Assembly: GCA_964545715.1 (NCBI GenBank)
Contig: CAZJHX010000095.1
Span: 1 to 40,956 of the forward strand
Length of the DNA: 40,956 nucleotides
Source of the DNA: CAZJHX01 sp964545715
GTDB taxonomy: Bacteria > Myxococcota_A > UBA9042 > GCA-2863065
Direction: 5' to 3'
Below are positions 7,817-16,303 of the stretch, one piece after another. Both the position numbers and the translations under genes were made by a program. Each line of letters starts with the position of its first letter. Position 1 is the stretch's first letter. The notes under the pieces were generated by a model. The model saw only the letters and a list, made by a program, of their open reading frames with translations. It made no database searches and had not been told where the DNA came from.

Positions 7817-10800
7817 ATGAATGCACCGCTTCCCCGCACCGATCCCCACCAGGACAACACTCAAAGCGCGCCGCAGAAGGCACCGCAGCGCGGCCCGGTC
7901 GGCTGCGCGGGCTCCCGGCGCCAGATGGCGCGACGGATGCTGCGCAGCAAGGCGGCCTCTGGATACCAGGCGCAGGCACAGCAGCTGTCTGTGGCAGCCG
8001 AGCCGACGGCGCCGGTTGTGCCGGTCAGCGTGGAGCCGGTGATCGCGGCGCGGCGCGACGTGGTGTTGCAGCCGCTGGCGCCGATGGCGGCCTCGCCCGG
8101 GATCGTGCCTGTGCAGGCGCCCGATCCGGTGTTGGACGCCCCAGCGCCAAAGCGGTCGATTACGGATGTTCCGGTGGTTGAGCACGCGCCGCTCGCGCCC
8201 GTGCAGTCGACCTGGCAGCCGCCCGCGCCGGCCAGCCCGCAAGCGGTCGAAGGGTTTGGTCTTCCCTCCGTCGGCTCGTTGATCGCCGTGGCCGACACCG
8301 CGATCGCTGATCGCGCGGGTATCGTGCGCGCGACCTCGGAGCAGCAGACCGCGGTGGCGGGGCCGGCACGGCACGAGAACGAGCCGGACATCGAGCAGCG
8401 GGCCACACAGAAGCTGACCGCAGGACTGGCGCCGCTGGCCGCAGCGGGCGTGGCCGCGGTCGGCGCGCGCACCGGGCGGGCACTGGGCGACATGGCGGGC
8501 ATGGGTGGGCGTTTGGCACAACGAGCCAAGGCGGTCGTCGACCCCCAGGACGCTGAGCGATTGCAGGCGCGTGCGGACGGATCTTTGAACGGGTTGCAGG
8601 CGGAGGCCGGGGCGCGGCAGGCCACGCTCGCCGGACTGACGGATAGGCTGCAGGCGCGGTCGGCCGAGCACTCACAGGCTCACTCGCAGCGGTTGAGCGC
8701 GACCGGGCAGACCCTGCATTCCAGCCTGCAGGGCGAGAAGGAGGATGGCGCGCACGGGCTGCGGTCACTGGCGACCGACGAGCGGCGCGGCCTGGGACGC
8801 CTGGCGGCGCGTGGCGATGAGCCCCAGCATGTGGTCGAAGACGAGCCGACGGTGAGCGAGGACGCTCCCGCGGCTGAGTCCAGCGACGCGCCCGCTCCCG
8901 CGCCGGTGGCTCCGACGGTGGCGGCGGTCGCGCCGTTGGCCAGCGTGGCCATGCGCGCGGTGGCACCTCGCACGCCGGTCACGCCGTTGAGCCCGCCTCG
9001 AATCGCCTTGCCGAGCCTGGCAGAGGCGCTGCAGAAGCCGGAGGTGCCGCAGCTGGAGCCGGTCGTCGAAGAGACGCCGGACGTGGCGCCCGAGGGCGAT
9101 CCCGCAGCCAAAGACGACAGCGCGGTGTGTGACCAGTGTGGGGCCGAGGCGGGGCCGGATCCGCTTGGCCTGGGCGACGTCCTGACGACCGCCAAGCGGG
9201 TGACCCAGCCTGTGGCGCCTGAGCTGGCGACGGTGTTGACCCGTTTTCTGCAGCGCGAGGACGCCGTCGGCGACGCCGTAGAGCAGGCTGCAGATGGCGC
9301 GCGCGAAGTGGTGGCCGAGGCCGGCTGCCAGGCCGGGTGTCAGGCGGAGCAGACGGCGTCGCAGTTGACGGCGGACGCGGCCAGGCGGGGCGGGGCGGTC
9401 GGTCGGTCGACGGGGGCGGCGGGGGGCCGCGCGGGGCGAGGTGGCGCGGCCGCCCGGCAGGCGCTGTTGGCCAGGGGCGCGCAGACCGCGGCGCAGCTGA
9501 AAGGCAAGGGCCGGGCGTCCGCGCAGCAGGTCAAGGGTCAGGCCGTGGCCGGCAAGCTGACGGTGGAGCAGACCGTCGAGAAGCTGCGCGGCAAGCTGGT
9601 GCAGAGCCAGGAGACCGAGCGCGCGAAGCTGGACACCACGCGTGAGACGGCGACCACCAAGCTGGAGACCACGCTGACGACCGAGCGCGAGCGCATGGTC
9701 GAGCAGGCCAAGACGAAGAGCCAGGCTGTTACCGACAAGCTGACGCAGCGGCTGCAGGAGATCGACCGGCTGATCGGCATTAAGAAGACGTCGCTGGAGA
9801 CGGCGGCCAAGGCCCACGCGCAGACGCTGACGGCCAAGAATGCAACCGAGCAGACCAGCGTGCGCAATGAGGCCAAGGCGCACGGGGCGCGGGTAAAGGC
9901 GGCTGCCAAAACCGAGGCGGCGTCGGTGATCGCGACGGGCAACATGGAGGCGGCCAAGGCGCGTCAGACGGCCAGGCTGGAGTCGGGCAAGGCGGCTCCG
10001 ACGGGCGAGGCCAAGGCGCGCCGGATGCTGAGCGCGGCGCAGGCCAGGGCGGCGACCATGACCGACGGGCCGGAGAAGACCGCTGTGCTGAACCAGGGCG
10101 CGGCCCGGGCGGCCAACGCGCGGGCGATGGCGAAGTCGCGGGCGGCCGGCATCAAGGCCAAAGGCGAGGCGACCGCCAAGGCCGCCATCGACAAGGCCAA
10201 GGCGACCGCGGACAAGCTGAACAAAGACGCTGCCGCCAAGGACGTGGCGCTGCAGACAAAGGCCGAGGGCGCATGCAAATCCCTGGACAAGACGCTGGAG
10301 ACGTCGATCGCCAAGCTGAACAAGAAGACGGCGGACGCGGTGGCGGCGCTGCAGACCGAGCGCAAGACCATGCTGAAGGAGGCGCAGGCCCAGAAGAAGA
10401 CGGCGCTGGACGCCATCGCCAAAGAGCAGAAGGACGGCGTGGCCGCCATTCATAAGCGCAAAGAGCAGCTGCTCAAGGAGATCGTCGACGAGTACGAGAC
10501 GTCGCTGCAGCTGTTGGAGGAGCGGACGCGGACGGCGCTGGACGAGCTGGAGTCGGGCAAGGCGCGCAGTGTGGCCGACCTGACCAAGATGGTGGACGAC
10601 ACGCTGGCCGAGGTGTCCAAGCAGGTGGACGAGTCCACGGCGCGAGTGACCGCCCGTGTGGACGCGGCGTGCGCGGAGGTCGAGGCAGAGGTGACGCGGC
10701 GCACGGCCGTGATGAAGCAGAAGTCGGACGCCGCGATCACGGCCATCGACCAGGCGGCGGCCAAGGCGTCCAAGCAGATCAATACGCAGGCGCGGCTCGC

Positions 10801-12391
10801 CAAGAAGGCGCTGGCTGAAGAGGCGATCGCGTTGGGCAAGGGCATCGCTGAGCAGGCGAAGAAGGCGCGGCTGCAGATTCGGACGGAGGCGGACAAGGCG
10901 ATCGCTGACGCCAAGCTGGCGGGCGCTGCGGTTCGCAAGGTCATCAAGACCGACGTGGCCACGGGTCAGAAGAAGATGACGCGGATGTCCGACGAGCTTG
11001 CCGAGGACATCGAGATGAAGACGCTGCGGGATGCGGTGGACCAGGCCAACGCGCTGGCGGGCAAGGGACCGAAGGGCGCCGTGGATGTGCTGGCCGTGAT
11101 CAGCTCGCTGCCCGACGATCTGCGCCGTGACGCGATGCGCTCGATGCCACAAAAAGACTTCGCCAAGATGTTCTCCAACATGCCCGCCGACCGGATGGCG
11201 GACCTGCAGACGTTGACCGACGATTGCGGTGACGCGGACCGTCGAAACCTGGTGCGCAAGGACAAGCGCTCGTGGTCGCGCCGGGTTGAGAAGAACTTCC
11301 CCAAGTGGGACCTGAACGGCGACGGGAAGATTACGCCGGACGAGATCAAAGTGCTGATGAAGGATCCGTCGATCAAGAAGTCGGATGCAGCCGCGCTGGT
11401 GACGTTGGATAAGCACGTCGCCAAGGCGGGGCAGCTGCACGATGACGACCCCAAGGCCAAGGACAAGGGGCTGTCCGCGGGTGACCTCAACGAGTACCGC
11501 CGCCGGCAGGCCGACAACGGGCTGTATGACCTGGACCGAGTCGAGGGTGACCATCGGCGCAAGGGGTACAAGATCGGGCGCCAGAACCGCGACTTGTTCC
11601 AGAAGGACCCCAGTGACCCGAGTAAGACGCTGCCGCCCGACTATAAGTCGGTGAAGCAGGGCGGACTGGGCGACTGCTACTTCATCGCGCCGCTGGCGGC
11701 GCTGGCGAAGCAGGACCCGCAGAAGGTCAAGGACATGATCACGGAGAACAAGGACGGCACCTACACGGTCACGTTCCCGAGCGGTGATGTGATGACAGTG
11801 GACGCGCCGACGGACTCCCAGGTGGCCAAGTACGGCACTTCGGGCAAGGACGGGCTGTGGTTCCCGGTGATGGAGAAGGCCTACGTGCAGCTGCGTAAGA
11901 AGCAGGCGATCGACGCCGAGCAGAAGGAGCAGGATGAGCTGCCGCCGGGCAAGCTGAAGAGCATCGGGCCGGTCATCGACAAGACGCTGTACAACGTCGA
12001 CCCCGAGAGCCAGATCGACTACGGCGACATCAGTGGTGGCCACGCGGCGGGCCCGATCGATGTGCTGACCGGCGACGGCGCACGCACCGAGAAGATGGAG
12101 AACACCACCGCAGACCAGACCGGCAAGGCGCTGGAGCAGTCGCTGTCGACCGGCAAGGTCGTGGTGGCGGCCATCGCGGGCAAGGTGACGGATAACCAGA
12201 AGAAGAGCGGCCTGCCGACGGGTCACGCCTACTCGGTCGTGGGCTACGACCCGGCCACGAAGACGGTCACACTGCGCAACCCGTGGGGTCACGGCGAGGG
12301 CACGTACAAGGACAAGAAGAACGACGGCGAGTTCAAGATGTCGCTGGAGGACTTTCAGAAGATCATGACCCGCGTGACCTACCAGAAATAA
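7817..12391 (+). CDS. Giant coiled-coil protein with EF-hand and calpain-like protease domain
   Basis: The 1524-residue protein has no signal peptide. Residues 1-540 are Ala/Pro-rich and disordered-looking, with two Cys pairs (CDQC and CQAGC). Residues about 560-1040 are a long Lys/Ala/Glu-rich coiled coil. A helical segment follows (about 1085-1150). A canonical EF-hand loop DLNGDGKITPDE sits at 1165-1176, and a degenerate second loop may lie near 1210-1230. The C-terminal calpain (C2) domain has catalytic C1287 in GLGDCYFIAPLAAL, H1470 in TGHAYSVVGYD and N1488 in LRNPWG, plus the conserved LWFPVMEKAYVQL. All three catalytic residues are present, so calcium-dependent proteolysis is expected. 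Delivery as a toxin or effector is conceivable but no secretion gene is nearby. The start at 7817 is inferred from composition; there is no Shine-Dalgarno. Confidence 0.88.
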   Translation: MNAPLPRTDPHQDNTQSAPQKAPQRGPVGCAGSRRQMARRMLRSKAASGYQAQAQQLSVAAEPTAPVVPVSVEPVIAARRDVVLQPLAPMAASPGIVPVQAPDPVLDAPAPKRSITDVPVVEHAPLAPVQSTWQPPAPASPQAVEGFGLPSVGSLIAVADTAIADRAGIVRATSEQQTAVAGPARHENEPDIEQRATQKLTAGLAPLAAAGVAAVGARTGRALGDMAGMGGRLAQRAKAVVDPQDAERLQARADGSLNGLQAEAGARQATLAGLTDRLQARSAEHSQAHSQRLSATGQTLHSSLQGEKEDGAHGLRSLATDERRGLGRLAARGDEPQHVVEDEPTVSEDAPAAESSDAPAPAPVAPTVAAVAPLASVAMRAVAPRTPVTPLSPPRIALPSLAEALQKPEVPQLEPVVEETPDVAPEGDPAAKDDSAVCDQCGAEAGPDPLGLGDVLTTAKRVTQPVAPELATVLTRFLQREDAVGDAVEQAADGAREVVAEAGCQAGCQAEQTASQLTADAARRGGAVGRSTGAAGGRAGRGGAAARQALLARGAQTAAQLKGKGRASAQQVKGQAVAGKLTVEQTVEKLRGKLVQSQETERAKLDTTRETATTKLETTLTTERERMVEQAKTKSQAVTDKLTQRLQEIDRLIGIKKTSLETAAKAHAQTLTAKNATEQTSVRNEAKAHGARVKAAAKTEAASVIATGNMEAAKARQTARLESGKAAPTGEAKARRMLSAAQARAATMTDGPEKTAVLNQGAARAANARAMAKSRAAGIKAKGEATAKAAIDKAKATADKLNKDAAAKDVALQTKAEGACKSLDKTLETSIAKLNKKTADAVAALQTERKTMLKEAQAQKKTALDAIAKEQKDGVAAIHKRKEQLLKEIVDEYETSLQLLEERTRTALDELESGKARSVADLTKMVDDTLAEVSKQVDESTARVTARVDAACAEVEAEVTRRTAVMKQKSDAAITAIDQAAAKASKQINTQARLAKKALAEEAIALGKGIAEQAKKARLQIRTEADKAIADAKLAGAAVRKVIKTDVATGQKKMTRMSDELAEDIEMKTLRDAVDQANALAGKGPKGAVDVLAVISSLPDDLRRDAMRSMPQKDFAKMFSNMPADRMADLQTLTDDCGDADRRNLVRKDKRSWSRRVEKNFPKWDLNGDGKITPDEIKVLMKDPSIKKSDAAALVTLDKHVAKAGQLHDDDPKAKDKGLSAGDLNEYRRRQADNGLYDLDRVEGDHRRKGYKIGRQNRDLFQKDPSDPSKTLPPDYKSVKQGGLGDCYFIAPLAALAKQDPQKVKDMITENKDGTYTVTFPSGDVMTVDAPTDSQVAKYGTSGKDGLWFPVMEKAYVQLRKKQAIDAEQKEQDELPPGKLKSIGPVIDKTLYNVDPESQIDYGDISGGHAAGPIDVLTGDGARTEKMENTTADQTGKALEQSLSTGKVVVAAIAGKVTDNQKKSGLPTGHAYSVVGYDPATKTVTLRNPWGHGEGTYKDKKNDGEFKMSLEDFQKIMTRVTYQK

Positions 12392-12392
12392 G

Positions 12393-12437
12393 ATAGCGAG
12401 CACTCGCTCTCTTTTAAGATTGTGAGCACTCGCTATC
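12393..12437. promoter_or_regulatory. Tandem dyad operator, copy B (TetR-type)
   Basis: AGCGAGCACTCGCT (12395-12408) and GTGAGCACTCGC (12422-12433) are dyads whose centres lie 26 bp apart, the same spacing as copy A at 6461-6502. The second dyad is centred about 27 bp before the ATG at 12455, and TATCTT (12435-12440) may be the -10. A regulator bound here would block transcription of the amidohydrolase. The site begins two bases after the stop of the calpain-like gene. Confidence 0.75.
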
Positions 12438-12454
12438 TTTGTTAGCGTGCCGCC

Positions 12455-14254
12455 ATGAGTACTTTCGACGTCATCATCAAAGGCGGACTGGTCTTCGACG
12501 GGTCCGGCGCGGACGGCGTGCAGGCGCACGTCGGCATCAAAGACGGCTGCGTCAAAGCGGTCTCGGAGCAGCCGCTGCACGAGGCGGGATGTCCTCAAGT
12601 CGTCGATGCCAAAGGCGCCTGGGTCACGCCCGGCTTCATCGACATCCACACGCACTACGACGCGGAGCTGCTGTTTGCCCCGGGGCTCTCGGAGTCGGTT
12701 CGCCACGGCGTCACTACCGTTGTCACCGGGTCCTGCTCGCTGAGCACCGTCTACAGCGACGCGGTCGACTGCGCGGACCTGTTCTCGCGGGTCGAGGCGC
12801 TGCCCAGAGAGCACGTGCTGCCCGCCCTGCAGGCCAACAAAGACTGGGATACGCCCGCCGGCTGGGTCGAGCGTCTCAACAACAGCGCGCTGGGCCCCAA
12901 TGTGGCGAGCCTGATCGGGCACTCGGATATCCGCGCGTCGGTCATGGGGCTGGGCCGCTCGGTTACCCGCGGCCAGCGACCCTCGCGTGACGAGCACGCC
13001 TTGATGGGACAGCGCCTGGAAGACGCGCTGGACGCCGGCTTCATCGGCATGTCCACCATGACCAACCCCTGGGACAAGCTGGACGGTGACCGCTTTCGCT
13101 CGCAGCCGCTGCCGTCGACGTTTGCAACGTGGGGGGAGTACCGCAGGCTGCACAAGGTGCTGCGAGACCGCGATCGGGTGCTGCAGAGCGCGCCCAACCT
13201 GAACACGAAAGTGAACATGGTGCTCTTCTTCCTATCGAGCATGGCGCTGCCGTGGCGCAAGGCTCTGAAGACGACGCTGATCTCCGGCGCGGATCCCAAG
13301 GCCACGCCGTGGATCGCGCCGGGGCTCGGTCCGGTGACGGGCTGGATCAACCGCTTCCTGCGCGCCGATCTGCGGTGGCAGACGCTGCCGATGCCGTTTG
13401 AGATCTACGCGGACGGCATCGATCTCGTGGTTTTTGAGGAGTTTGGCGCCGGCGCCGAGGCGATGCACTTGCGCGACCAGCTCGAGCGCAACGACCTGCT
13501 GCGTACGACAGAGTACCGGCGGCGCTTCCGCAAGGACTACGAAAAGCGCTTCAGCCCGCGGGTCTGGCATCGCGACTTCCACGACGCGCACATCGTCGGC
13601 TGTCCGGATGAGTCCGTCGTCGGCATGACCGTCGGCGGCGTGGCGGACCAGCGCGGCATCCACCCGGCGGACGCCTTTCTGGACCTCGTGTGCGAGTACG
13701 GCGACCGCTTCAGGTGGAAGACGGTCATCGCAAACCACCGGCCCAAGGTGCTGGAGCGCCTGGTGTCCAACCCGCACGTGCAGATCGGCTTCTCGGACTC
13801 GGGCGCGCACCTGCGAAACATGGGCTTCTACAACTTTGGGCCACAGCTGCTGAGGATGGTGCAGCGCTCCCACGAGGCGGGGCGGCCCATCATGAGCATC
13901 GGCCGCGCGGTCGCCCGGCTGACCAGCGAGCTGGCGCAGTGGTTTGGTCTGGACGCCGGCACGCTGCAGGTCGGTGCGCGCGCGGACCTTGCGATCATCG
14001 ACCCCAGGGGGCTGGACGACAGCCTGGACGGCTATCACGAGGCGGCCATGCCGGAGCTGGGCGGCCTGCGGCGCATGGTTCGTCGCAACGACGGCGCGGT
14101 CAAGGCCACGCTGGTGGGCGGCAGCGTGCTGTGGAATGACGGCGCGTACTCCGCCGCGTTCGGAAAGCAGCGATTCGGCCGCTTTCTGCAAGCAACAAAG
14201 ACGGACCGGACGCCGATCGAGTCGGTGGAGCGGGCCGCAGCGGTGGCGGCTTAG
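12455..14254 (+). CDS. Amidohydrolase, N-acyl-D-amino-acid deacylase type
   Basis: The 599-residue metal-dependent hydrolase begins with the composite-barrel strand FDVIIKGGLVFDGSG. The metal motif GFIDIHTHYD is at about 65-74, then HGVTTVVTGSCS and GHSDIRASVMG. The C-terminal metal/substrate region holds GFSDSGAHLRNMG and VGARADLAIIDP. This matches the D-aminoacylase/dihydroorotase-like branch of the amidohydrolase superfamily, which removes acyl groups from D-amino acids or opens cyclic amides; the exact substrate is not readable. It is cytosolic. There is no Shine-Dalgarno. Expression is probably governed by the tandem operator just upstream, with the TetR gene at 14423 the natural candidate. 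The TAG stop lies at the edge of a palindromic element. Confidence 0.88.
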   Translation: MSTFDVIIKGGLVFDGSGADGVQAHVGIKDGCVKAVSEQPLHEAGCPQVVDAKGAWVTPGFIDIHTHYDAELLFAPGLSESVRHGVTTVVTGSCSLSTVYSDAVDCADLFSRVEALPREHVLPALQANKDWDTPAGWVERLNNSALGPNVASLIGHSDIRASVMGLGRSVTRGQRPSRDEHALMGQRLEDALDAGFIGMSTMTNPWDKLDGDRFRSQPLPSTFATWGEYRRLHKVLRDRDRVLQSAPNLNTKVNMVLFFLSSMALPWRKALKTTLISGADPKATPWIAPGLGPVTGWINRFLRADLRWQTLPMPFEIYADGIDLVVFEEFGAGAEAMHLRDQLERNDLLRTTEYRRRFRKDYEKRFSPRVWHRDFHDAHIVGCPDESVVGMTVGGVADQRGIHPADAFLDLVCEYGDRFRWKTVIANHRPKVLERLVSNPHVQIGFSDSGAHLRNMGFYNFGPQLLRMVQRSHEAGRPIMSIGRAVARLTSELAQWFGLDAGTLQVGARADLAIIDPRGLDDSLDGYHEAAMPELGGLRRMVRRNDGAVKATLVGGSVLWNDGAYSAAFGKQRFGRFLQATKTDRTPIESVERAAAVAA

Positions 14255-14421
14255 ATGTCCTCAGCAGAAATGGTGACCCATTGGCGGGCCGCCTCGCCGC
14301 CTCGCTGCGTTGGATCGCTTCGCTCTCGCTCGGCGGGGCACCACCCCGCCTTCGCTCGTCCGCCTTGCGAGGCGACGAGCCGTCCGCGCCTATGTGTCAC
14401 CATTTCTGCCGAGGACATCTA
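14252..14421. repeat. MITE-like palindromic element flanked by TA
   Basis: Terminal inverted repeats of about 37 bp with four mismatches (14252-14289 and 14384-14421) share TAGATGTCCTC and GCAGAAATGGTGAC. Weaker pairing continues inward to about 54 bp. The centre is a perfect GGCGGGG-CACCA-CCCCGCC hairpin (14332-14350). The core 14254-14419 (166 bp) is bordered by TA on both sides, the target preferred by IS630/Tc1-type transposases. It holds no coding frame. It fills the whole gap between the amidohydrolase stop (TAG at 14252-14254) and the TetR start (14423), so it may also act as a transcription terminator. Confidence 0.82.
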
Positions 14422-14422
14422 G

Positions 14423-15022
14423 ATGGCTGCGCCGCGCCGGACGCAAAAGGAGCGCCGTGAGGGCACGATGGCCAAGCTGGTCGACGCCACGATCGCGTCG
14501 CTGGCCGAGGTCGGATACCGCGCCACGTCTATCGCCGAGATCTGCACGCGTGCGGGGGTCTCACAGGGGGCGCTCTTTCGCCATTTTCGGTCGCGCATCG
14601 CCATTGTTGCGGCGGCGACCCAGGCGGTGGAGCAACAGCACCTGGCCACGTTTGCGCAGTTCACCGCTGCCGGGCCCGCGTCCGAGAGCGCGCTGCCGGG
14701 GCTGGTGGCGTTTTTGCGTCAGGCGTGCCGGTCAGCCGAGAGCTCGGCCTGGCGCGAGGTGATGATGGCTGCCCGCACCGACTTCGAATTGCGTGTCCAG
14801 GTGGCCGAGTCGTTGAGGCGGTTCGAACTCGCGATCTTGGATGTCGCGCAGGCGATCGGGGGCGATGTCGCCGATCCGGACCGTCTGGGCATGGTCGTGT
14901 TGTCGCTGCTGCACATGTTCGACAGCGAGGCGGTCACCGATGTGGTGGTGCAGTCGCCCGAGATCGAAGACGCGCGCCAGGCGTGGGCCGTAGAGATCCT
15001 GAAGCGGGAGCTTGGGCTTTAG
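14423..15022 (+). CDS. TetR/AcrR-family transcriptional repressor
   Basis: The 199-residue protein has a typical N-terminal TetR DNA-binding domain, residues about 12-62, with the helix-turn-helix TSIAEICTRAGVSQGALFRHF. The variable ligand-binding and dimer domain follows. The length is normal for the family. The neighbouring dyad pairs upstream of 12455 and 6435 are plausible operators, though no copy lies before its own start, which instead abuts a palindromic element. It converges with the HtrA gene, overlapping by 4 bp at the 3' end. The ligand is unknown. Confidence 0.9.
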   Translation: MAAPRRTQKERREGTMAKLVDATIASLAEVGYRATSIAEICTRAGVSQGALFRHFRSRIAIVAAATQAVEQQHLATFAQFTAAGPASESALPGLVAFLRQACRSAESSAWREVMMAARTDFELRVQVAESLRRFELAILDVAQAIGGDVADPDRLGMVVLSLLHMFDSEAVTDVVVQSPEIEDARQAWAVEILKRELGL

Positions 15023-16149
15023 TTCAACGCCTGCAGGGTCAGCTGCACGCTCAGCTTGCTCTGGCCGCGCCCGACTGCGAGCGTGACCTTGTCGCCGACC
15101 TTGTACTGGTCCAGCGCGCGGAAGAGATCGATCGAAGTGCTTATCTCGTCGTCGCCCACCGCCAGGATGATGTCGCCCAGAATCACCTTTCCAAAGACGT
15201 CCTGCCGGGTGCCGCGCAGACCCGCTTTGGCGGCCGCGCTGTTGGGGCCGACCACCCGGATCAGGACCCCGCGCAGGCCGAGGCGGCGGACGAACGCGTC
15301 TTCGAAGACGCCGACGCCCAGCCCGGGTTTGATGACGCGCCCGTAGCGGATGAGCTGAGGTACCAGGCGGTTCACGGTGTCGACAGGCACGGCAAAGCCC
15401 AGCCCGGCATAAGCGCCGGTGGGGCTGAAGATGGCGGTGTTGACGCCGATGAGCCGTCCCGCGGAGTCCAGCAGCGGGCCGCCGGAGTTGCCGGGATTGA
15501 TCGCCGCGTCGGTCTGGATGACGCCTGTGATGGGGCGGTTGTTCTTGGACAGGATCTCGCGGCCAAGACCACTGATGACCCCTGTGGTCAGCGTATGGTC
15601 GAAGCCGAAGGGGTTGCCGATGGCCAGCACCTTCTGCCCGACCTGCAGATCGTTGGACGTGCCGACGGGAATGGGGCGCAGCTTCTCGGACGGGACCTCC
15701 ACACGCAGCACCGCCAGGTCCTTGTCCGCGTTGACGCCGACGACCTTGGCGCGCAACACCGACTGGTCCCAAAGCGTGACCGACACCGCCTCCGCCTCCG
15801 CGATGACGTGGAAGTTGGTCACGATGTGGCCGGAGTCGTCCCACACGAAGCCGGAGCCGGTGCCCTGCGGGATCTCCATCACGTTCATGCTGATCCGGTC
15901 TCGGCGCAGCTGCAGGCTGGTGATGTAGACAACCGACGGGGCGCCGTCCTTGAAGAGATCGATGTTCTGCTGCTCATCGACGTGCAGCGGACCGCGCTCG
16001 GTTGTGGCGCGCCCTTTGAGGTCGACGGGGTGCTCGTTGCTCAGCTTGAACAGCCACCACGTCAGCAGCGCCGTCATCACGAGCAGGATGACGACGATCA
16101 ACCTGTGGCGCGGGACCGGGGCGGGCGCGTCTGGTTCCAGACCGGACAT
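15019..16149 (-). CDS. HtrA/DegP-family serine protease with PDZ domain
   Basis: The 376-residue protein has a single N-terminal membrane anchor (about 17-36) and is otherwise periplasmic. The trypsin-like domain has the triad H114 (TNFHVI), D144 (DKDLAVL) and S222 (GNSGGPL). A C-terminal PDZ domain (about 270-370) includes GVLIRVVGPNSAAAKAGLR and GDIILAVGDDEI. One PDZ domain plus one anchor is the DegS-like arrangement, used to degrade or sense misfolded envelope proteins. Whether it cleaves an anti-sigma factor, as DegS does, cannot be told. It is divergent from the HisC-like gene. Confidence 0.93.
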   Translation of the reverse strand: MSGLEPDAPAPVPRHRLIVVILLVMTALLTWWLFKLSNEHPVDLKGRATTERGPLHVDEQQNIDLFKDGAPSVVYITSLQLRRDRISMNVMEIPQGTGSGFVWDDSGHIVTNFHVIAEAEAVSVTLWDQSVLRAKVVGVNADKDLAVLRVEVPSEKLRPIPVGTSNDLQVGQKVLAIGNPFGFDHTLTTGVISGLGREILSKNNRPITGVIQTDAAINPGNSGGPLLDSAGRLIGVNTAIFSPTGAYAGLGFAVPVDTVNRLVPQLIRYGRVIKPGLGVGVFEDAFVRRLGLRGVLIRVVGPNSAAAKAGLRGTRQDVFGKVILGDIILAVGDDEISTSIDLFRALDQYKVGDKVTLAVGRGQSKLSVQLTLQALN

Positions 16150-16207
16150 GGCCGTGATGGTGGCATGAATCGTGCTTCATTTCTAAAGCGGGTGGGGACT
16201 GATGTCC

Positions 16208-16237
16208 TTGACAGCGTTTGAAACCCGATGCCAGAGT
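16208..16237 (+). promoter_or_regulatory. Possible promoter of the HisC-like gene
   Basis: A perfect TTGACA (16208-16213) is followed after 18 bp by CAGAGT (16232-16237), a weak -10. It lies in the 154-bp divergent region between the HtrA and HisC-like genes. The -35 is good and the -10 poor, so this is a tentative call. Confidence 0.3.
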
Positions 16238-16303
16238 AAGGCCGCAATTGGGGTCGTCTGGCGAATCAGCGCGAAGTGCTCGTAGTTACAGGAGTTTTTA
16301 TCT

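Noticed and set aside
8765..13153. A 1462-codon open frame on the minus strand
   Set aside because: It lies antisense to the calpain-like gene, is rich in Arg/His/Leu as expected from the complement of GC-biased coding, has no domain, and crosses the operator and start of the amidohydrolase gene.
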